Source: Candidatus Zixiibacteriota bacterium (GTDB lineage: Bacteria; Zixibacteria; MSB-5A5; GN15; FEB-12). Taken from it: 13,196 nt of DNA. The stretch lies in contig JAUVAR010000033.1 in the NCBI GenBank assembly GCA_030591625.1, positions 1-13,196 on the forward strand. Reading direction: 5' to 3'. The notes under the pieces are model-generated. The model was given only the letters and a program-made list of their open reading frames with translations, made no database searches and was not told the DNA's origin. Made by a program: the position numbers and the translations under genes. Shown one piece after another: positions 6,036 to 13,196 of this stretch (positions within the stretch are counted from its first letter, which is position 1; the number at the start of each line of letters is the position of its first letter).

Positions 6036-9000
6036 CTATTCTTGTGAATAGTTCATAGTAGCTAACTGGCTATATAGATTCCAGCGTCTGTCACAGTCCT
6101 GCTGACCAAGCTTAATGAGCGTTTCGGCCCTTGATGGGTCTTTGCTCACCAAAGTACGATATCTGTTTTCGGCGTAAGCGTACTCTTTGAAACTAATAGT
6201 TGGAGCCTTGGAATCAAGCTGGAGCGGGTTTTTGCCAAGATCGATAAGATCTGGATTATAACGATAAAGTGGCCAGTGGCCTGACTTTACAGCCATATCT
6301 TCACGGGTTAAACCATCGGCCATATCAATTCCATGAGCAATACAGTGACTGTATGTAATCAGGAGTGAAGGACCATTAAACTTCTCTGCTTCAACCATCG
6401 CTTTAACAGTCTGATTATAGCTCGAACCGATAGCAGTTTGAGCGACATAGACATTACCGTAAGACATCATCATCAGACCGAGATCTTTTTTCGGTCTCGG
6501 TTTACCGGCAGCTGCGAACTGAGCGGTTGAGGCACGAGGAGTTGCTTTTGACATCTGTCCACCAGTATTGGAATAGACTTCTGTATCGAGCACTAAGATA
6601 TTGATATTCATTCCGGAAGCTAAGACATGATCGAGTCCACCAAATCCGATATCATAAGCCCAACCATCACCACCGATGATCCAGACAGATTTGTTGACTA
6701 AGAAATCGGCAGCAGATTCTAAAGCTGCAGCTTTATCAGATTTTGGCAATCCTTTGAGCTTATCTCTTAAAATTACAACTCTCGCTCGCTGTTCTTCGAT
6801 ACCCTCCTGAGAAGCCATATCAGCTTTGGAGATATCGTCGTACATTTCCGGGACAATACTCTTGGTAAGTTCAAGTGCATACTCTTGAAGTTTGTCTGCG
6901 GTCAGACGCATTCCAAAACCGAATTCGGCGTTGTCTTCAAAGAGTGAGTTTGACCATGCCGGTCCACGACCATCGGAACGTTGACAGTATGGAGTAGTCG
7001 GCAAGTTACCACCATAAATTGAACTACAACCTGTAGCGTTGGCACAAAGTGCCCGGTCGCCGAAGAGTTGTGTCATCAATTTGACATACGGTGTTTCACC
7101 ACAACCGGAACAAGCACCCGAGAATTCGAACAACGGCTTAATGAACTGAGAACCTTTAACAGTTTCGACATTGAAAAGAGCCGGATCAGTTTCTGGAAGG
7201 GTATCAACAAAGAAATCCCAGTTGATTCTTTCAGTTTCACGAATCGGAGCTTGAGGAGCCATGTTGATAGCTTTTATGTCTGTCTTTTCGCCATTTTCTT
7301 TTTTGACGGCAGGACATGCGTTGACACAAATGACACAGCCGGTGCAATCTTCGGGAGCTACCTGAAGCGAGTAATACATTCCTTCGAATGATTTTGTTTT
7401 CGCTTCAACATATTTGAAATCAGCCGGAGCCTGATCGATATAGCTCTTGTCGAATACTTTTGGTCGGATTGCAGCATGTGGACATACGAGCGCACAGATG
7501 TTACACTGAATACAAACGTCAGCTTCCCAGACAGGAATTTCGACCGCGATGTTTCGTTTTTCGTATTTAGTCGTACCGGTCATATAGGTGCCATCGACAG
7601 GGAATGCCGAGACCGGAAGATCATCACCGTGACCGGCAATAATTTCAGCCGTTACATTCTGAACGAATTCTGGAGCAGAGGCAGGAACGATTGGCGGACG
7701 AGAGACAACTGCGGTTACATCTTTAGGAACAGTAACTTCCTCAAGGGCGGCAACGGCAGAATCAACGGCCGCATAATTCATATTTACGATTTTTTCGCCT
7801 TTGCTGCCGTAGGTCTTAACGATCATATCTTTGATCGCTTTTATTGCGTCGTCTGCTGGAAGCACACCTGAAATATTGAAGAATGCAGTTTGCATGATCA
7901 TGTTAATACGAGCACCAAGGCCGAGTTTTTTACCCAGTGCGAGTGCATCGATAACATAGAACTTAGCTTTCTTGGCAATTAATTCCTGTTGTACTTCTTT
8001 AGGCAGGTAGTCCCATACTTCTTTGGCAGGATAAGGTGCATTCAATAAGAATGTCCCACCCTGAACTAACTTTTCAACCATGTCATATTTTTCAAGGAAT
8101 GAGAAATTATGACAGGCAACAAATTGTGCATTAGTAATCAAATAAGGCTTACGGATTTTATCCTTACCAAAGCGTACATGAGAAACTGTAACAGCTCCGG
8201 CTTTCTTGGAATCGTAAACGAAGTAACCCTGCGCGTACATGTCAGTATTTTCGCCGATGATCTTGATTGAATTTTTGTTGGCTCCGACGGTACCGTCCGA
8301 ACCAAGCCCAAAGAAGAGACCACGGAAATCATCACCTTCGAGATCAAACGACATATCGTATTCAAGTGATGTATGGGTGACGTCATCTTTAATACCGATC
8401 GTGAAATGATTCTTAGGTTTATTTTGTTCAAGGTTGGCAAAGATTCCTTTAACCATTGGTGGGTTAAATTCTTTTGAACCCAGGCCATAACGACCGCCAA
8501 CAACAACTGGATGAACCTTAAATGGTGCGGTACCATTTTCCAAAGCTTCACTTATTGCAGTTTGTACATCGGTATAAAGAGGTTCGCCGACTGCACCCGG
8601 TTCTTTAGTTCTATCTAATACGGCAATATTCTTAACTGTTGAAGGCAGTGCTTGAACAAACGCATCAATGCTGAACGGACGATAGAGACGGACTTTAATC
8701 ATTCCGACTTTTTCGCCTGCATCAACCATATATTTGACAGTTTCATGCACAACTTCAGAGCCGGTTCCCATCACTATTGCAACGTTCTCGGCTTCTGGAT
8801 GACCGAAGTAATCGAATAGATGGTAAGAACGTCCGACAACTTTGGCGAATTTATCCATCTGCTCCTGTACGATTGATGGAGTTTCATCGTAGAACTTGTT
8901 TAAAGTTTCACGACCCTGGAAGAATACATCAGGATTCTGCGAGGTGCCTTTGATACTTGGACGGTCAGGGGAGAGGGCACGAGCACGATGGTTGGAGACG

Positions 9001-9644
9001 AGGTTTTCCGGTATGAGAGCTCGCATGTCGTCAAAAGTTATTTCTTCTACTTTTTGAACTTCGTGAGAGGTGCGGAAACCATCGAAGAAATGTATAAACG
9101 GTACTCTTGATTTCAAGGAAGCTGCCTGAGTTATAAGAGCAAAGTCCATAGTTTCCTGAACTGATTCTGCCGCTATCAGACCAAATCCGGTCGAACGAGT
9201 TGCCATGACATCGGAATGATCGCCGAAAATTGACAGGGCATGAGTTGCCACTGCCCGCGCTGAAACATGGAAGACAGTAGGTGTCATTTCACCTGCAATC
9301 TTAAACATGTTTGGAATCATGAGCAACAAACCTTGTGAGGCAGTAAATGTTGTTGTAAGAGCACCTGTTGTCAAAGCACCATGAACTGCACCCGAGGCTC
9401 CGCCTTCTGATTGCATTTCAACAACGACTGGAACAGTATCCCAGATATTACGTTCACCGGCTGCAGATTTAGCATCCGAAATTTCACCCATATTTGATGA
9501 TGGCGTGATAGGGTAGATCGCAATTACTTCGTTAGTAGCATGGGCTACATAAGCAGCGGCGGTGTTGCCATCAATTGTAACCATACGCCTTTTGGCAGAT
9601 GCTTTTTTGTCGTTTTTTATCGCCTTTGTGGCTTCTTCCGTCAT
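6036..9644 (-). CDS. nifJ: Pyruvate:ferredoxin (flavodoxin) oxidoreductase, single-chain
   Basis: This cytoplasmic enzyme oxidatively decarboxylates pyruvate with CoA to acetyl-CoA and CO2 and reduces ferredoxin or flavodoxin. It is a 1202-residue fusion of all domains: the N-terminal pyruvate-binding domain (DGNTAAAYVAH and YPITPSS, about 25-50), a transketolase-C-like domain, the gamma domain (GSDGTVGANKNSIK), two ferredoxin clusters (CIQCNICALVCP from Cys711; CTGCVICVNACP from Cys767) and the thiamine-diphosphate domain with CSGCGE (Cys845, Cys848), CANATGC and GGDGWAYDIG. A C-terminal extension with CDRRWNLYSQLA matches the long forms such as Desulfovibrio africanus. The ATG at 9644 is preferred over a TTG two codons upstream because GGGAG sits 6 nt before it. 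The upstream gap is only 58 nt after dcd and holds a promoter candidate; a strong terminator follows. Confidence 0.97.
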   Translation of the reverse strand: MTEEATKAIKNDKKASAKRRMVTIDGNTAAAYVAHATNEVIAIYPITPSSNMGEISDAKSAAGERNIWDTVPVVVEMQSEGGASGAVHGALTTGALTTTFTASQGLLLMIPNMFKIAGEMTPTVFHVSARAVATHALSIFGDHSDVMATRSTGFGLIAAESVQETMDFALITQAASLKSRVPFIHFFDGFRTSHEVQKVEEITFDDMRALIPENLVSNHRARALSPDRPSIKGTSQNPDVFFQGRETLNKFYDETPSIVQEQMDKFAKVVGRSYHLFDYFGHPEAENVAIVMGTGSEVVHETVKYMVDAGEKVGMIKVRLYRPFSIDAFVQALPSTVKNIAVLDRTKEPGAVGEPLYTDVQTAISEALENGTAPFKVHPVVVGGRYGLGSKEFNPPMVKGIFANLEQNKPKNHFTIGIKDDVTHTSLEYDMSFDLEGDDFRGLFFGLGSDGTVGANKNSIKIIGENTDMYAQGYFVYDSKKAGAVTVSHVRFGKDKIRKPYLITNAQFVACHNFSFLEKYDMVEKLVQGGTFLLNAPYPAKEVWDYLPKEVQQELIAKKAKFYVIDALALGKKLGLGARINMIMQTAFFNISGVLPADDAIKAIKDMIVKTYGSKGEKIVNMNYAAVDSAVAALEEVTVPKDVTAVVSRPPIVPASAPEFVQNVTAEIIAGHGDDLPVSAFPVDGTYMTGTTKYEKRNIAVEIPVWEADVCIQCNICALVCPHAAIRPKVFDKSYIDQAPADFKYVEAKTKSFEGMYYSLQVAPEDCTGCVICVNACPAVKKENGEKTDIKAINMAPQAPIRETERINWDFFVDTLPETDPALFNVETVKGSQFIKPLFEFSGACSGCGETPYVKLMTQLFGDRALCANATGCSSIYGGNLPTTPYCQRSDGRGPAWSNSLFEDNAEFGFGMRLTADKLQEYALELTKSIVPEMYDDISKADMASQEGIEEQRARVVILRDKLKGLPKSDKAAALESAADFLVNKSVWIIGGDGWAYDIGFGGLDHVLASGMNINILVLDTEVYSNTGGQMSKATPRASTAQFAAAGKPRPKKDLGLMMMSYGNVYVAQTAIGSSYNQTVKAMVEAEKFNGPSLLITYSHCIAHGIDMADGLTREDMAVKSGHWPLYRYNPDLIDLGKNPLQLDSKAPTISFKEYAYAENRYRTLVSKDPSRAETLIKLGQQDCDRRWNLYSQLATMNYSQE

Positions 9645-9668
9645 TTCCAACTCCCGAATATTATTAAA

Positions 9669-9697
9669 TTATTATGCCCACTATAATAGATTGTCGG
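9669..9697 (-). promoter_or_regulatory. Candidate nifJ promoter containing a 13-nt element shared with hppA
   Basis: On the minus strand, CCGACA (9697-9692), a 17-nt spacer and TAATAA (9674-9669) form a weak promoter in the dcd-nifJ gap. The spacer contains CTATTATAGTGGG (9689-9677), found again, exactly, in the hppA promoter at the same spacer position. CTAT-T-ATAG inside it is a perfect dyad and could be an operator, or TATTAT/TATAGT could serve as a -10 box itself. Confidence 0.4.
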
Positions 9698-9702
9698 CAC
9701 AA

Positions 9703-10257
9703 TTATTCTGATTTTGACAGCGTAATCTCCGTTTGACGCTGATATTTTCCCTTCTTATCTCTATACGAAACCTGGCAAACTTCTGCTGCTTCCAGGAATA
9801 TCAACTGGGCAATCCCTTCATTTGCATATACTCTGACCGGAACCGGGGCTGTATTGGCCAGCGAAATAGTGGCGAACCCTTCCCACTCCGGCTCAAATGG
9901 TGTAACATTCACAATAATGCCACTTCTGGCATAAGTTGACTTTCCAAAACAAATCGTAATAATATCACGAGGAATCTTAAAATATTCCCGTGTTTTAGCC
10001 AAAGCATACGAATTAGCCGGAATCAATATTGAGTCCGACTTAACATCTTCAAACAAAGCACTATTGTCAGCTTTAGGATCAATCTCAGCCTGACTGTGCC
10101 CCCTGAATATTTTGAATTCATCAGTCAGACTTATATCGTATCCGTAGGAAGAGACCCCATAGCTGATTCCATCACGAACCTGCTCGGATTCAAACGGTTT
10201 TATCATATCATTCAGGCGGGCCGTATCAGTAATCCACCTATCAGACTTTGCAGCCAT
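9703..10257 (-). CDS. dcd: dCTP deaminase (Dcd) family protein with altered active site
   Basis: The family deaminates dCTP to dUTP, feeding thymidylate synthesis, as a trimer related to dUTPase. The 184-residue length and motifs fit the Rickettsia-type Dcd: SYGVSSYGYD (32-41), GKSTYAR (105-111), VTPFEPEWEG (118-127), YANEGIAQ (144-151) and GKYQRQ (170-175). The Ser and Arg corresponding to E. coli Ser111 and Arg115 are present (Ser107, Arg111). The position of the catalytic Glu138, in the usual TLEFSN context, is Ser132 here (TISLANT), and the usual Arg after GYD is Ser43 (GYDISL). Function as an active deaminase is therefore uncertain, though the fold assignment is firm. The ATG start has AGGAG 10 nt upstream. 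It lies between the Rrf2 gene and nifJ on the same strand and has a good promoter of its own. Confidence 0.85.
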   Translation of the reverse strand: MAAKSDRWITDTARLNDMIKPFESEQVRDGISYGVSSYGYDISLTDEFKIFRGHSQAEIDPKADNSALFEDVKSDSILIPANSYALAKTREYFKIPRDIITICFGKSTYARSGIIVNVTPFEPEWEGFATISLANTAPVPVRVYANEGIAQLIFLEAAEVCQVSYRDKKGKYQRQTEITLSKSE

Positions 10258-10294
10258 ATCTCAAACACTCCTCGGGTTTAGTTTCAAGTCCAGT

Positions 10295-10323
10295 ATGATA
10301 CGACATCAAATCAGGGTTGTAAA
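10295..10323 (-). promoter_or_regulatory. Promoter of the dcd-like gene
   Basis: On the minus strand, TTTACA (10323-10318), a 17-nt spacer and TATCAT (10300-10295) each match five of six consensus bases. It lies in the 94-nt gap after the Rrf2 gene, with a leader of about 30 nt, so dcd and perhaps nifJ can be expressed apart from the regulator. Confidence 0.65.
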
Positions 10324-10351
10324 CCTGTTTGGAGTGTGTGAGGCCGTTTGT

Positions 10352-10789
10352 TTAGTGCGGAATCTGGTTCGCTCGTTGCCAGGCTAAAAGGTCAGCAAGG
10401 GTGTGACCTTCAAAGACATCAACAAGCTGCTTTTCAGCAATTACCAGCAATTCGCGCAACGCACAGTACCCATTAATTTTTTCAGAACGATCACACTCAC
10501 TCATGCTACTAACACATTTCATGAGATGGTATGGTCCTTGAATAGTTTCAAGGATCTCTTTGATCGTGATTTCATTTGCTTTCTTGGACAATGTAAATCC
10601 ACCACGAACTCCGCGATGAGAACGAACTATTCCAGCTTTGGACAAGGACTGGAATATTTTGGCGAGGAATTTCTCTGGAATACCCTGGGCTTCAGATATT
10701 TCTGAAAGAGGGGTAACCAAAGAGCTATCTTTTTCAGCAAGATAGAGAACTCCAAAAACACCGTATTCTTCGGCTTTTGTAAACTGCAC
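10352..10789 (-). CDS. Rrf2-family transcriptional regulator with probable Fe-S cluster
   Basis: This is a 145-residue DNA-binding regulator of the IscR/NsrR/RsrR family. The N-terminus QFTKAEEYGVFGVLYLAE and the winged helix (about 26-70), ending in HRGVRGGFTLSKKANEITI, are typical. Three cysteines, Cys92, Cys99 and Cys109 (KCVSSMSEC ... NGYCALREL), lie where the family binds an Fe-S cluster (IscR Cys92, Cys98, Cys104), although spaced x6 and x9 instead of x5 and x5. The GTG start at 10789 is chosen because AGGAGG lies 6 nt before it and the usual family N-terminus begins there; an ATG at 10822 adds 11 untypical residues. It precedes the dcd-like gene and nifJ on the same strand and faces cobO divergently. 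A role in redox, iron or nitric-oxide control of neighbouring Fe-S enzymes such as nifJ is plausible but inferred. Confidence 0.9.
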   Translation of the reverse strand: MQFTKAEEYGVFGVLYLAEKDSSLVTPLSEISEAQGIPEKFLAKIFQSLSKAGIVRSHRGVRGGFTLSKKANEITIKEILETIQGPYHLMKCVSSMSECDRSEKINGYCALRELLVIAEKQLVDVFEGHTLADLLAWQRANQIPH

Positions 10790-11054
10790 TAGCAGCCTCC
10801 TGATATTTCTTACCCGGCGCATTAAAATCAGGGTCGGGCTAATTAAACCAAATTCGGGCGCAATAATCTTATTAGAAAAATGGTCAATGAAACAAGATAT
10901 GTCAAGAAGTATTTTGTTATAAATTTCACAAAGCCCTTATAAAACTATTATTGTCTTCTAGGGCTAAGTTTAACTCTCGTGGCACCTTTTACATTTGTCT
11001 TTGTTCCAAAAATGTCGTATTTATACCTATTGTTGCTAAAATTGAGGTAAGTCT
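10790..11054. promoter_or_regulatory. Divergent regulatory region between the Rrf2 gene and cobO
   Basis: The 265-nt AT-rich gap must hold promoters for both genes. Toward the Rrf2 gene there is a perfect TTGACA at 10905-10900, with no clear -10 at the ideal distance. Toward cobO, TTGTCT near 10998 and TATTTA 17 nt downstream form a weak candidate. No cobalamin-riboswitch-like structure or B12-box was recognised. Confidence 0.4.
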
Positions 11055-11597
11055 ATGGATAAGAAAAAGGTACAAGGATTGCTGCTGGTTTATACCGGAG
11101 ATGGCAAAGGGAAAACCTCTGCTGCGCTTGGAATGTGTGTGCGGGCAGTTGGATATAATTGGAATATCTGTATGATTCAATTTGTTAAAGGGAGCTGGAA
11201 ATATGGTGAGCTTAAGGGAATTAAGAATCTTGAACCAAATGTAGAATTGCATACAGTTGGGGAAGGGTTTGTTGGGATTGTGGATGATACCAAAGATTTC
11301 GAAGAGCATCGGGCAGCAGCCAAAGCTGGGGTTGAGATGGCAATCGAAAAGATAAAATCCGACAAATATCAGTTAGTTATTTTAGATGAATTGAATGTGG
11401 CTGCATCTTTGGGACTTGTTACTGATGATGAACTTGAGCAGATAGTTGAGGCTCGTGATCATATGCGACATTTGCTTATTACGGGTCGTGATGCTACTGA
11501 GTGGTTGATTGAGGAGGCTGATCTGGTGACTGAAATGAAGGAGGTCAAGCATCCCTATCAACAAGGATTACCGGCTCAAAAAGGTATTGATTGGTAA
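11055..11597 (+). CDS. cobO: Cob(I)alamin / cob(I)yrinic acid a,c-diamide adenosyltransferase (CobO/BtuR type)
   Basis: The enzyme transfers the 5'-deoxyadenosyl group of ATP to reduced corrinoids to make adenosylcobalamin, in the cytoplasm. It has 180 residues, the usual length. The P-loop TGDGKGKTS (14-22), the QFVKG segment, the VILDEL strand (108-113), the TGRDATEWLIEEADLVTEM segment typical of the family and the C-terminal GLPAQKGIDW are all present. The ATG start follows GAGG with about 8 nt spacing. It is divergent from the Rrf2 gene and 152 nt before trxB on the same strand. It implies use of B12-dependent enzymes; no other corrinoid genes lie in the window. The btuR and cobO branches cannot be told apart here. 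Confidence 0.93.
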   Translation: MDKKKVQGLLLVYTGDGKGKTSAALGMCVRAVGYNWNICMIQFVKGSWKYGELKGIKNLEPNVELHTVGEGFVGIVDDTKDFEEHRAAAKAGVEMAIEKIKSDKYQLVILDELNVAASLGLVTDDELEQIVEARDHMRHLLITGRDATEWLIEEADLVTEMKEVKHPYQQGLPAQKGIDW

Positions 11598-11605
11598 TTA
11601 TTGGC

Positions 11606-11653
11606 AGAAGATCAGAACGAGTGCTTGTTTGGGGAGATCTTCTTTATTTTATT
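11606..11653 (+). terminator. Possible weak terminator after cobO
   Basis: AGAAGATC (11606-11613) pairs perfectly with GATCTTCT (11636-11643) around a 22-nt loop, which can itself fold (AACGA/TTGTT), and is followed by TTATTTTATT. The stem is AT-rich and the T-run interrupted, so partial read-through into trxB is likely. Confidence 0.4.
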
Positions 11654-11749
11654 AAAAATATTATATTGAGTGAACCAGGAGCGGTTTTTTCAGTTTAATC
11701 TGGAAGATCGTCATGTTTTGTTAATAATCAGTTTTGACAGGAATAGAAA

Positions 11750-12703
11750 ATGGCTGAAGAGAAAATTTATGATGTAGTGATAGTTGGTGGTGGACCGGGC
11801 GGTCTTTGTGCCGGGTTGTATGCGGCCAGAGCAAAACGTAAGACTGTTTCGCTTGAGATGTATATCCCGGGTGGGCAGATTGCTAACACAGAAGAAGTCG
11901 AAGACTATCTTGGCTTTGAGCATATCAGTGGGGCTGAGTTGGCTATGAAGTTTTCCAATCATGCCCAAAAGTTTGGTTTGGAAATTGAATCGGAAGAGGT
12001 AGTCGAAGTATATTGTGATGGTGATGATCGAATCGCCAAATGTGCCTCGGGTAATACATATAGAGCTAAGGCGATAATTTTATCGACGGGTGGTTCACCG
12101 ATCAAGCTTGGCATACCTGGCGAGGAGGAATACTCCGGTAAGGGTGTTTCATATTGTGCGATATGTGATGGTGCATTTTTTAAAGATCAAGTTATGGCTG
12201 TAATTGGTGGTGGTGATGCTGCTGTCGAGGAAGGATCATTCCTGACCAAGTTTGCGAGTAAAGTTTATATTATTCACAGACGTGATGAACTTCGTGCGGC
12301 AAAAATTATTCAGGAACGTGCTTTTGCCAATAAGAAAATTGAATTCATCTGGGATACGGTTATAGATTCAATAGAAGGAACAGACAAGCAGGTTAATTCT
12401 ATTTCTTTGACCAACAAAAAGAGTGGTGAAAAATCTAGTCTTGCCGTTGGTGCAGTTTTCCCGTTTCTCGGGTTTACTCCAAGATCAAATCTTGTAAGAG
12501 AGAATATAAGAAAAGATCAGGGTGGGTATATTATCACAGATGAAAAGATGGAAACATCGGTTAAAGGGATATTTGCTTGTGGTGATGTCCGGTCGCAATT
12601 GGTACGACAGGTAACCAATGCTGTAGGTGATGGAACGACTGCCGCTGTTGCTGCTGAGAAATATATTGAAGAGCTTGAGGATAAGTTGCGCGTTAAAAAA
12701 TAG
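11750..12703 (+). CDS. trxB: Thioredoxin reductase (NADPH)
   Basis: This cytoplasmic flavoenzyme passes electrons from NADPH through FAD and a disulfide to thioredoxin. The 317-residue length is typical. Visible features are the FAD-binding GGGPGG (12-17), PGGQIANTEEVEDYLGF, the redox-active Cys136-Ala-Ile-Cys139 followed by Asp140, the NADPH-binding GGGDAAVEEG and HRRDELRA, and the second FAD site GIFACGDVR near the C-terminus. The middle residue Ile in CAIC replaces the more common Thr or Val; this is a minor change. The ATG start has AGGAA about 7 nt upstream. It is downstream of cobO with a possible weak terminator between, and is closed by a strong terminator at 12755-12795. A ferredoxin-type reductase is unlikely because the NADPH motif is intact. 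Confidence 0.95.
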   Translation: MAEEKIYDVVIVGGGPGGLCAGLYAARAKRKTVSLEMYIPGGQIANTEEVEDYLGFEHISGAELAMKFSNHAQKFGLEIESEEVVEVYCDGDDRIAKCASGNTYRAKAIILSTGGSPIKLGIPGEEEYSGKGVSYCAICDGAFFKDQVMAVIGGGDAAVEEGSFLTKFASKVYIIHRRDELRAAKIIQERAFANKKIEFIWDTVIDSIEGTDKQVNSISLTNKKSGEKSSLAVGAVFPFLGFTPRSNLVRENIRKDQGGYIITDEKMETSVKGIFACGDVRSQLVRQVTNAVGDGTTAAVAAEKYIEELEDKLRVKK

Positions 12704-12754
12704 ACTTCTTTGGAACAATCTTATCGAGTTTCCGTTTTAGTTTCAAAATGATAT

Positions 12755-12795
12755 AAGGGCCAACTTATGCTGGTGGCAAAGTTGGTCCTTTTTCT
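12755..12795 (+). terminator. Intrinsic terminator after trxB
   Basis: AAGGGCCAACTT (12755-12766) pairs with AAGTTGGTCCTT (12779-12790), a 12-bp stem with one G-T pair and a 12-nt loop, followed by TTTCTTCTT. It lies 51 nt after the trxB stop. Confidence 0.85.
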
Positions 12796-12862
12796 TCTTA
12801 TATAGCCCTTATTGAAATATTTGGTAGTTTGGAAAACGGTTTAAAATCGTCATAAATATTCC

Positions 12863-12891
12863 TTGCCATCCTATTATAGTGGGAGTATATT
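12863..12891 (+). promoter_or_regulatory. hppA promoter with the shared 13-nt element in its spacer
   Basis: TTGCCA (12863-12868), a 17-nt spacer and TATATT (12886-12891) each match five of six consensus bases; the leader would be about 66 nt. The spacer contains CTATTATAGTGGG (12871-12883), identical to the element in the nifJ upstream region and at the same offset from both boxes. Confidence 0.6.
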
Positions 12892-12915
12892 CGCGCATCA
12901 TTTTTGGTAGGTAAA

Positions 12916-12944
12916 TTAGTACGTAAATTATTAAACGATATAAT
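12916..12944 (+). promoter_or_regulatory. Possible second hppA promoter
   Basis: A perfect TATAAT (12939-12944) is preceded at 17 nt by TTAGTA, a poor -35. Transcripts would start just before the ribosome site (GGGAG at 12951-12955), leaving a very short leader. Confidence 0.35.
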
Positions 12945-12964
12945 CTTAACGGGAGTAATAACTA

Positions 12965-13196
12965 ATGTTCGACAACATTGGTCTGTTGTCAGCCTGTATC
13001 GGTGTGGTAGGGCTTGCCTTTGCCCTCATTCTTTTTGGTTGGATAAAGAAAAAACCAACCGGTACTGAGCTTATGACTGAGATTTCAGATGTCATCCATG
13101 ATGGCGCAATGGTATTCTTAAAAAGAGAATACACAATCCTTGTCATGTTTATTTTTGTAATCTTCGGGCTACTGGCGTGGAAGATTGGATTAAACA
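12965..13196 (+). CDS. hppA: Membrane-bound ion-translocating pyrophosphatase, 3'-truncated by the window end
   Basis: Only the first 77 residues are visible. The family hydrolyses pyrophosphate and pumps H+ or Na+ across the inner membrane. The first transmembrane helix (about residues 5-26, LLSACIGVVGLAFALILFGW) is followed by a cytoplasmic loop with the family-typical pattern ISDVIHDGAMVFLKREYTIL, then a second helix (about 60-73, VMFIFVIFGLLAW). The ATG at 12965 follows GGGAG with 9 nt spacing; codon use matches the neighbours. The catalytic DNVGDN-type motifs and the residues that decide ion and potassium dependence lie beyond the window. A good promoter and a possible second one precede it, and a terminator separates it from trxB. 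Pyrophosphate-driven pumping fits the low-energy metabolism suggested by nifJ. Confidence 0.85.
   Translation, partial: MFDNIGLLSACIGVVGLAFALILFGWIKKKPTGTELMTEISDVIHDGAMVFLKREYTILVMFIFVIFGLLAWKIGLN

Noticed and set aside
7068..7871. Plus-strand open frames opposite nifJ
   Set aside because: They lie wholly inside an unmistakable 1202-residue enzyme on the other strand and have no independent support.
10932..10965. Inverted repeat AGCCCT/AGGGCT in the Rrf2-cobO gap as an operator
   Set aside because: Only 6 bp with 22 nt between the arms; expected by chance at this length.
10790..11054. Cobalamin riboswitch upstream of cobO
   Set aside because: The gap is long enough, but no B12-box or fitting multi-stem structure could be recognised in it.
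1..13196. CRISPR array, tRNA/rRNA genes, insertion sequence or phage genes
   Set aside because: No regularly spaced identical repeats, no RNA-gene sequence and no transposase, integrase or phage protein was seen in any frame.

Overview
The window reads as ordinary chromosomal DNA of a free-living, Gram-negative bacterium with an anaerobic or facultatively anaerobic metabolism. A predicted outer-membrane barrel and a secreted beta-propeller protein, both with Sec signal peptides, point to a diderm envelope. A single-chain pyruvate:ferredoxin oxidoreductase and a membrane-bound pyrophosphatase point to low-potential, energy-saving metabolism. Base composition is moderately AT-rich. A deep-branching lineage of the FCB type (for example Zixibacteria) would fit the gene mix and the many palindromic intergenic repeats, but this placement is inference and cannot be proven from the window.

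Layout. (1) 2-1075 (+): chorismate synthase aroC, cut at its 5' end by the window edge. (2) 1076-2331: a 1.26-kb gene-free stretch packed with short palindromic and direct repeats, far longer than any other gap here (58-265 nt). (3) 2332-3825 (+): leucyl aminopeptidase pepA, closed by a bidirectional terminator shared with the convergent next block. (4) 5876-3904 (-): an outer-membrane-type barrel protein followed by a secreted TolB-like propeller protein, the latter with its own promoter and a probable TTG start. (5) 10789-6036 (-): Rrf2-family regulator, dcd-like protein and nifJ, each with its own plausible promoter signals, ending in a strong terminator. (6) 11055-12703 (+): cobO/btuR-type corrinoid adenosyltransferase and trxB, followed by a terminator. 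(7) 12965-13196 (+): start of a membrane pyrophosphatase gene (hppA), cut by the window end.

There is no obvious dedicated novel system; most genes are housekeeping. The points that merit a second look are two enzymes whose expected catalytic residues are changed (a Dcd homologue with Ser where the catalytic Glu should be and a second conserved Arg lost; PepA with Arg for the catalytic Lys), an exact 13-nt element placed identically in the putative promoters of nifJ and hppA, an Fe-S-type Rrf2 regulator next to those genes, and the repeat-rich aroC-pepA spacer with several dyad families and a strong promoter-like signal on the opposite strand.
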